Assembly (NCBI GenBank): GCA_029747015.1
Contig: JAKOGI010000422.1
Coordinates: 18,501 to 82,500, forward strand
Length of the DNA: 64,000 nucleotides
Reading direction: 5' to 3'
Source: Carnegiea gigantea
Taxonomy: Eukaryota > Streptophyta > Magnoliopsida > Caryophyllales > Cactaceae
Numbering within the stretch: the stretch's first letter is position 1; every line of letters begins with the position of its first letter. Below are positions 57,240 to 64,000 of the stretch, one piece after another. The notes under the pieces are model-generated. The model had not been told where the DNA came from and ran no database searches. It saw only the letters and a list, made by a program, of their open reading frames with translations. The position numbers were made by a program, and so were the translations under genes.

Positions 57240-60200
57240 AGCAACTCAGTCCCGGTCAGCAGCTTCCTGACGCAACTTCTTCTCAAGTTTGTAGGCTTCT
57301 TCATCAAGTACCAAAGCAACTTGGAGCCCCTTTGGGGGTCTAAAATGAGTCACGGTGACCAGCTGTTGCTCCTTATTTAACTCCGTTAGGACTGCAGCGA
57401 TAAGATTCACTGGGTGCTTTGCATAGTTAAAGTTAATCGTCCATTTCCGACTCATCAGGCTACCAATCTCCACCATGAGTTCATGAAGATGTGGAGGGGA
57501 ATGCAACGGACCTCCTTGAAGTCTTTCAGTAAGACTCCTCTCCAAATCCACTTCAATATTATTAAGGTGATAATCCCAGGCTTTAATGAGCGTCTCTTTT
57601 AAGGTCCGGAATAGTGCATAAAAGATGCACTACCAGGGATCTTATGGGTAATACCGAGAGTCCAAGTAAACTCGAAGTCATGTATCACTCCCCCACCAAC
57701 AAAACTAGACGAATCTAGTGGACAGAACACATCAATATTAACCTTATATGCAGGTGCCTCTGGGGGTTTCCAGGAAATGATGCATTGTTCTGCCTTGTAA
57801 AGCCCATCCTGCAATTTAGAAAAGAAAACTAGCTCAGATACTACCTTACCCAGAATGAGGAGGATGAAGTGCATTGTTGGCAGAAAACACGTGTTCCTGT
57901 ATTGCCAGATATGCCAGCTAATCACAGCAAACTTGCCTGCCCAGTGCCTATGAACATTAGTGGATAAATTAAAAATAATCCAATCACGCCAGTCCAAATT
58001 AAAAAAGAAATGTACGAAAGGCTCATTGGTGCTATTAAGGAACTTTGCCCAGGTAGCACCAGCAAGAGGGTAGTCCCGGAAGAGATGTATATGAGATTCC
58101 ATGGGATTTAGGCATATGCAACATTTGGGGTCAACCGTATGAGAGATAAGAGCAAAACAAGATGCAGTAGGAAGTGCTTCATGACACATTCTCCACAAAT
58201 GAAATCGCATTTTAGATGGGATTTTAAGTTTCCACACCTTTTTCCAAATATTGCACTCATACTCAACTGGTGGCATGAGAGTATTATAGCAGGAGACAAT
58301 GGAAAATGATCCCTTCTTATCCGGGATCCAACAATACCATCTTCAAGGGCAGGGTCAACCGATAAAGGACACTTACGAATGTGGTCTATGATATGTTTCG
58401 GAATCCACTCAACCACCGGGTGCAAGTTCCAATGCCCATTTCATATAAAGGTGCTGACTCGAACAGAATCACAGAACCTCCGAGGGTCCTTGCTGACTTG
58501 CTGCTCAATTGGGCCCGGCTCCAGCCACCTATCGTACCAAAAGGAGGTATTTCGACCATTACCTATCCAGATACAAGAGTTCTCAAGCATGAAAGATTTC
58601 TGGGCAAGAATAGATTTCCAAAAGGGGGAATGATATGACTTAGACTCAGCATAACTAAAATGGGAATTGGGAAGATATTTTTGCCAAATTAAACAAATCC
58701 CCAAGGCATCCTCCTTATTATAACATCACCAAAGAAGACGGGTTACGAAAGCCCTATTCCAAGCGGTGAGGTCTTTGATGCCTAGTCCCCACGGTTCTTC
58801 GGTTGGCAAATTTGTTGCCATCGGATTTGGGCCCAATAACGTTGAGAACCATACCTATTCCACAAAAATTGTCGCATTAATTTTTCCATGTTGCGTATCG
58901 TGGTTCGTGGAAATAATGTAGTTTGCATTTGATAAACAAGTAGGGAAGATAAGACAGATTTGATTACAGTGGCCACAACTATAAAATTAAGGAATTTAGT
59001 TTGCCAGCCTGCCAACTTTTGGGAGAATTTGAATAGAAGAAATTCGTAATCTGCCGGTCTTGGCCTAAGAGTAAATATAGGAGTACCTAAATATTTTTCA
59101 AAATCAGTTGAGGCAGGGATGTGGACAGATCTGGCAAGCAGATTCCTAAGCCTACGGTGAAGAGATTTAGAAAAAATAAGACGAGATTTTGACATATTCA
59201 TATTCAGGCCAGAGGCTTCACCAAAATTCCTAAGGACATTCACCATATTATGAACATTCGAGAGAGTAGCCATTCCGAAAAGAACTAAGTCATTTGTATA
59301 AAATACATGAGAAATTGAAAATTGTCTAACTTTGAAAGGTTGCCACTCTCATGCTCTAACAGAGTGCTCAATCATACGAGATAAGCACTCCATACATAAC
59401 GTAAAAATATAGGGGGATAGAGGATCCCCTTGGCAAATCCCTCAAGTGGGTTTAAACGATTCCCTTGGAGCTCATTGCCACAGAACTTGCATTGTACAAA
59501 TTGTTATGCAAGCCATAACTAATTGATAAAATTTTAGAGAGAGATCAAAATAAGCAAGAGTACTTTCAATAAAATTATATTCTAGACTATCATAGGCCTT
59601 CGTAAGGTCTATCTTGAGTGCTAATGGTTTCACTTTTCTTTTATTTTTTTGCAATGGAATGGGCCAGTTCCTTGACCAAAATGATATTATCAGTAATGTT
59701 ACGACTGAAACGAAACTAGATTGATGAAGCTCAATAAGAGTAGTCAATAAGGGCTTTAGTCGATTAACCAAAATTTTGGAAAAATCTTAGAGGTAGTAGT
59801 AGATAAAATTATGGGGCGGAAATCGCCAATTGATTCGATATAATCTTTCTTTGGAATCAGACAAGGAAATGTTTGGTTGATAGAGGAGATCAGCTGGGGG
59901 TTCAAACAAATTTGGTTAATAAAATCCAAGAGTTGGTGATTAACAATGTTCCACCCTTTCTTAACGAAATGGGCCTGGACACCATCCGGCGAAGGAGACT
60001 TAAATCCATTACAATGAAACAGAACTAGCCGAAGTTCCTCCATAGTCACGAGACTATCCAAACCAGAAAAATCAGTTGTTTGCGTCCACCTATCAAGATC
60101 AGGGGGAAGGGGGGTTGCCTGGGGTGTTTGCAAAAGGAAAAAGTGTTGGAAATGAGTAGTAACTAAGTTGTGGAGTTCTTGAGCATCCATGACCCAAGTA

Positions 60201-61347
60201 TGATTCTCATCTGTTAACCTCGTAGCCTGTTTTTTTGCAGCACAGATTTGAGCAACCATGTGGAAATATTTAGTATTTAAATCCTTATAAAGAAAGCTAG
60301 TACTCATAGCTCGTTGCGCCCATATGCTTTTTTTCCATTTCACTTAATTTGTCATAAAGTTTGCATAGGGAATCTTGCAAACGAAGAATGAAATCATTAG
60401 GCCCATGCCCAAGGGTTTTTTGAATAGCCTGTAGCCTGGCCCGAATTCTTTTCTTCTTATGAACTATATTACTAAACACCATTTTGTGCCACACATGAGC
60501 TTGAGTAATAAAATTTTTAAAATTTGATGAAAACAAATCAGTAGATCTCCAACACTGGCTAAAAAAGGAAGTAAAATTAGGATGGAGTGTCCATGCAATA
60601 ATTCCCCTAAATGGGTAAGAATGCTTTAGATAACGTGGGGACACATCAATCAAAAGGGGACAATGATCTGAGTGCATTCGTGGGAGATGAGTTACCTAAG
60701 TGTGATGATAAAGCTGAAGCCAACGTGGGCTGGCCAGAGCGTGGTCCAATCTTTCTTGAATATTAGCTGTCCCCACTAGGCCATTATCTTAGGTAAACAA
60801 AGATCCCGAAAAGCCCAAATCAATAAGGCCAGAAGAGTTAACAAAATTTTAAAAATTCTGCCAATTCTTAGGATTAAAAGGCCTAACTCCAACTTTCTCA
60901 ACTTGACTCGTGACCGTATTTAGGTCTCCTAGGAGGAGCCAAGGCTGTTGTGGCAAAGGAGGGTCTGCAGCGAGGCGATCCTAGAATCGAGGATGCTCTA
61001 CGTGAGAACTGGGGGCATGCACGACTGTTAAAGGACCTCTGAATCCGCAGGAGAAAATTGGATCAGACTATAGAAAAGGTTGGGCTCCATGGAAATAAAA
61101 TCGATTGACTTAACTGGCGGTTTCCAGAAATACCATATATCACCCCTTTAATACGCGACTAAATGAATTGGAAATGGGTAAAGCCAAACCTGGCCTGGAT
61201 AGCTTCAATGTAACAATCCAGAGGGGGAGCTTCAACAAGGATCATCAAGCAATAATCATAAATGAGATCTATCAATTACATAAAGAAATTGTCAGACGAT
61301 GCGCGTCTAACATTCCACATGATGATGCGCTTATAGTTCTTATTCAT
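57240..61347 (-). pseudogene. LINE ORF2 (endonuclease, RT, zinc finger, RNase H)
   Basis: It starts at ATG 61347-61345 with MNKNYKRIIMWNVRRA, the usual endonuclease opening, and overlaps the ORF1 stop by one base (TAATG). The endonuclease end has HSDHCPLLID (about 60674-60645). RT follows from 60343: GDFRPIILSTTTSKI and LALKIDLTKAYDSLEY (59629-59579). The catalytic box reads YTND (59300-59289) where YADD is expected. Then come a zf-RVT domain (about 58230-58050; KIPSKMRFHLWRMCHEALP, CCICLNPMESHIHLF) and RNase H (VNIDVFCPLDSSSFVGGGVI at about 57746-57687). Many stops and shifts. Confidence 0.8.
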
Positions 61348-63744
61348 TAGAGGCCGATTGATGGAGCTGCCTGCCTGATCCTTCCGGCGGTGAGAGTAAG
61401 TTTTGATCGCTTTATGATGATGAACTCCCTTGGGACTCCAAAAATGGAACTCTCGGAGGTGGTTCGTTGAGTGGGTGAATCCTCACCCTCATTAGAGGAA
61501 GATGACCTTTTGGCAAGTCGTAAAGTAGGTTGAGCCTTAGAAAGTTTATTAGGTTTTGGATGATGACGTACTGTATAAGGTCCTTGAAATGACACATCCA
61601 GACATCTACGTCGTGCTTGTCGTTTATCTTTGATCTTAAGGAATGAGGAGGTTCGCTGAATGGTAGAATTTTTGGCTCTTGATGCTTCCAAGTGGATAGG
61701 AGGACAATGTGCTGATTGGCTACTGCTTGCTTTATCTGTCGTTTCACCACCTCCTTGATCGGGAGCTTTATCGCAATGTGTGGCTCTGCTAGTATCGACC
61801 ATAGCTCGGGGGTGGGAACATGGGAAAGAGATTGCTCATTTGATCCTCATTGGCTTTGGATCTAACCTGAAGATTTTGAGGGTAAGGCAGGGGTTGGGGA
61901 GGGAACTATGGTGTCCCTGGAGGTTGAGCAAGAGGCGACATAGGCTATGGAATCAGTAAGTGAGTTGGCCAGCGACGAAATATGGTTTGGTCTCGAAGTA
62001 GCATGTCTAAGGGGGGAATGTGATGTCGTAGGGAGGAGGTTGATTCCCTGGTGGTCGACGGGGTAAGCCTCTAGAAGGGTGGGTCCTGAGGGGGTCGATG
62101 GCAAGGAGGGTGTTGCATTCTTTGAAGGTGCCAGAGCTACGATGGCTGGGGAAGGAGGTCGATCAGAGAGATTAGAAGGGAGAGAAATTTCACTTGAGAT
62201 TAGAGGTGTGGTAATGTGAGCACTCTACCCAGAAGAACTCTCTTTTGTAGCTGTAGCAGACACACATGAGGGGCGAGAAACAGGAGGAGAGATTACGCTT
62301 ATTTGCATGCTGGGGGATTGGTCCAAATTGGCAAAAGCCATGATTACAGCATGTGGAGACTAGATGAAAGGCTCAGAGCTGGGGACCTGTTCAGTATCCA
62401 TCGCAGTTATGAGGTCATGATTAGGAACACACTGTTCCAATATACTAAAATGATTATAGATACATATAGAATGTAAAGGGGGTTTCTAGGAACTAAGTGA
62501 AGAGACAGGGCCTTTTGGGGTAATGGGCCTTATAGGCATACTATTAATAGCATAATCATCCAGCCTACGAGAATGGGGCCCTTGTCTATAGAAATAAGAA
62601 CTATGAGCTAGGGCATGAGGACTAACGAGTTTCGCATTATTTCCTCCACGAGGTTGGTCTTTGGAGGGAGTTCTTTCACGAGCTGTGACCATGACCCATG
62701 GGCTATCGGGCCCTGACTTGAAAAGGACTAGGCCACCAACACTAGAAAGAGGCGAATCCCCAGAGGAAGAAACAAGCTCCTGTCATGGAATAGAAGAAGA
62801 CCCAGAGAGACTAGATGCATCAGATGACCGAAAGTTCTATAGCTTGAGACAATTAATTTTAATATGGCCAATAACGCCACAATTGAAACAAAGCAAATCT
62901 AAATTTTCATATTCAATTAATTGCCAGTCATTCTCCACCCAGACCTTTGATACAAGTGGTTTAGATAAAGATAATTCGATTCAAACCCGAGCATATCTTG
63001 CTCTGGATATCGAATCCATAGCAAAATCAACTTTAATGGGTTTACCAAGTATTTAGCAATCGGAAACAAAGCAAGCTTACTATAGTACTCAACCGGCAGT
63101 TTAGGAAAATGAACCCATATAATTATAGAAGAAAATAGATCTTGGGATGGATGAAAATAAGGTTTCCATTTAGTTAACATTAGATAATAACCGAACAGAA
63201 ACCATGAGCCTCTAATTAGAGCTCGATCAAGGTCAGATTGGAGATTAAAATGGAAGAAGAAGATATCCTTACCCAAATCAATGACGTCCAGCTTACCTTA
63301 CGGGTTCCAAAGCTTTGGAATATGCTAAGAAACAATAGAATGTCTTAACTTAGCTCCGAGCACCTTACCCATTAGAGTATTACTCCACAGGGCTCGAAGA
63401 AGTATGAGCTGGTCTGGGCTGAATTTAATCTTCAAGGGGGCGTCTGGCATGAGTGTCTCTGCTTCGAATTCTTCCCGCACATCTTCAAGGATTGATTGTA
63501 CCGTTGGGAACCATCTGTCAGAACCACGAAGAACATCCTTGAAAGAAGGACGAGGAGCTGCTTCCATAGTTACAGTGGCAATTGATTCAACAACCATCAG
63601 AATTCTCGAAGATTCCGGCCCAACTCAACGCTCAGTGCCCCCAACAGCAGGAGAGGCATCCGGAAGCTGTAAATCTAGGGGTTCAGGCTAAATTGGGAAG
63701 TCATTGTGGGTGATGGGGAAAGCACGAGGAGAGCTCACTGCCAT
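61347..63744 (-). pseudogene. LINE ORF1 (DUF4283-type RNA-binding, zinc knuckle)
   Basis: The ATG at 63744 starts MAVSSPRAFPI. Then come RPSFKDVLRGSDRWF (63555-63500), the DUF4283 RNA-binding core (63276 on; DIFFFHFNLQSDLDRALIRG, IIIWVHFPKLPVEYY) and a zinc knuckle CFNCGVIGHIKINC (about 62889-62848). A long Ser/Pro-rich part runs to the TAA at 61349-61347. Such proteins coat element RNA. Stops (first near 63689), several frameshifts and a broken link between domains show decay. Confidence 0.7.
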
Positions 63745-63785
63745 AGAGAAAGAGAGTTTCTCTTTTGCCTTGGCTTGGCTTAGTG

Positions 63786-64000
63786 TGCTTTCAAGCCCAC
63801 TTAAGCTCTAAACCATGGAAATACACCCATACCCTTTGGTTCGAATAATTTGACACTTGTTTTTCTTTAAATAAGTCCATTGTTCGAAGCTTCTAAACAA
63901 AGACATTCGTGATTAGAGGGTTTTGTCCTTATTGACCTATAGTAACTCGACTCTAATTAAGTTGTGGTTGAAAATCGAAACAAAAGCCTAAGAAATATTA
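63786..64000. other. Right flank of the LINE
   Basis: AT-rich sequence with no recognised gene. Confidence 0.5.

Larger units (their letters stand above)
57039..63770 (-). mobile_element. L1-type LINE, 6.7 kb, with target-site duplication
   Basis: TGGCTTGGCTTAGTG occurs at 57024-57038 and again at 63771-63785, a perfect 15-bp target duplication. The left end has T13 (57039-57051), the poly(A) tail of a minus-strand element. ORF1 and ORF2 fill the element and both are broken. The unit is full length: ORF1 starts close to the right border. Confidence 0.9.

Overview
This is nuclear DNA of a flowering plant, most likely a dicot tree, shrub or vine. The evidence is plant-specific gene families (FAR1/FHY3-like, REM-type B3, GRF zinc finger), spliced genes with GT..AG introns, and dense nested plant transposable elements. 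The genus cannot be told from the sequence. About 80% of the window is transposon-derived. No bacterial, organellar or CRISPR features were seen.

Layout, left to right: (1) 711-3089, a FAR1-related gene with three independent lesions. (2) 4436-5710, exons of a REM-like B3 gene lacking its 5' part, followed by a MITE. (3) 6271-24023, a 17.8-kb Ty3/gypsy element of Tat type with matching LTRs at both ends. It has gag, protease, RT, two RNase H domains and integrase on the plus strand, and a 3' region with two separate arrays of one 57-bp repeat and two antisense ORFs. Into it are nested a hAT-like MITE, a fold-back CGGTTAACCG element, a 422-bp TRIM and a 4.0-kb LTR-like unit. (4) 24024-27312 plus 39851 to about 41700, a decayed endogenous pararetrovirus (Caulimoviridae). 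It is split by (5) 27313-39850, a 12.5-kb Athila-type Ty3/gypsy element on the minus strand. (6) 42806-43495, a GRF zinc-finger pseudogene. (7) 44180-50605, a decayed MULE transposase gene (minus) with an LTR-like block inside its 3' part. (8) 51830-55603, an intact seven-exon eIF6 gene (minus, 245 codons), the only clearly functional gene here. (9) 57039-63770, an L1-type LINE (minus) with a 15-bp target-site duplication and a poly(A) tail.

The eIF6 coding frame was rebuilt exon by exon, and all junctions keep phase. The other host-type genes (FAR1-like, B3, GRF) are damaged or incomplete. The nesting gives a relative chronology: the pararetrovirus is older than the Athila insertion that splits it, and the Tat element is older than the MITE, fold-back, TRIM and LTR-like insertions it carries. 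No convincing new biological system was found. The most unusual structure is the 3' half of the Tat element (paired satellite-like arrays, two antisense ORFs with acidic tails, and an antisense TATA region).
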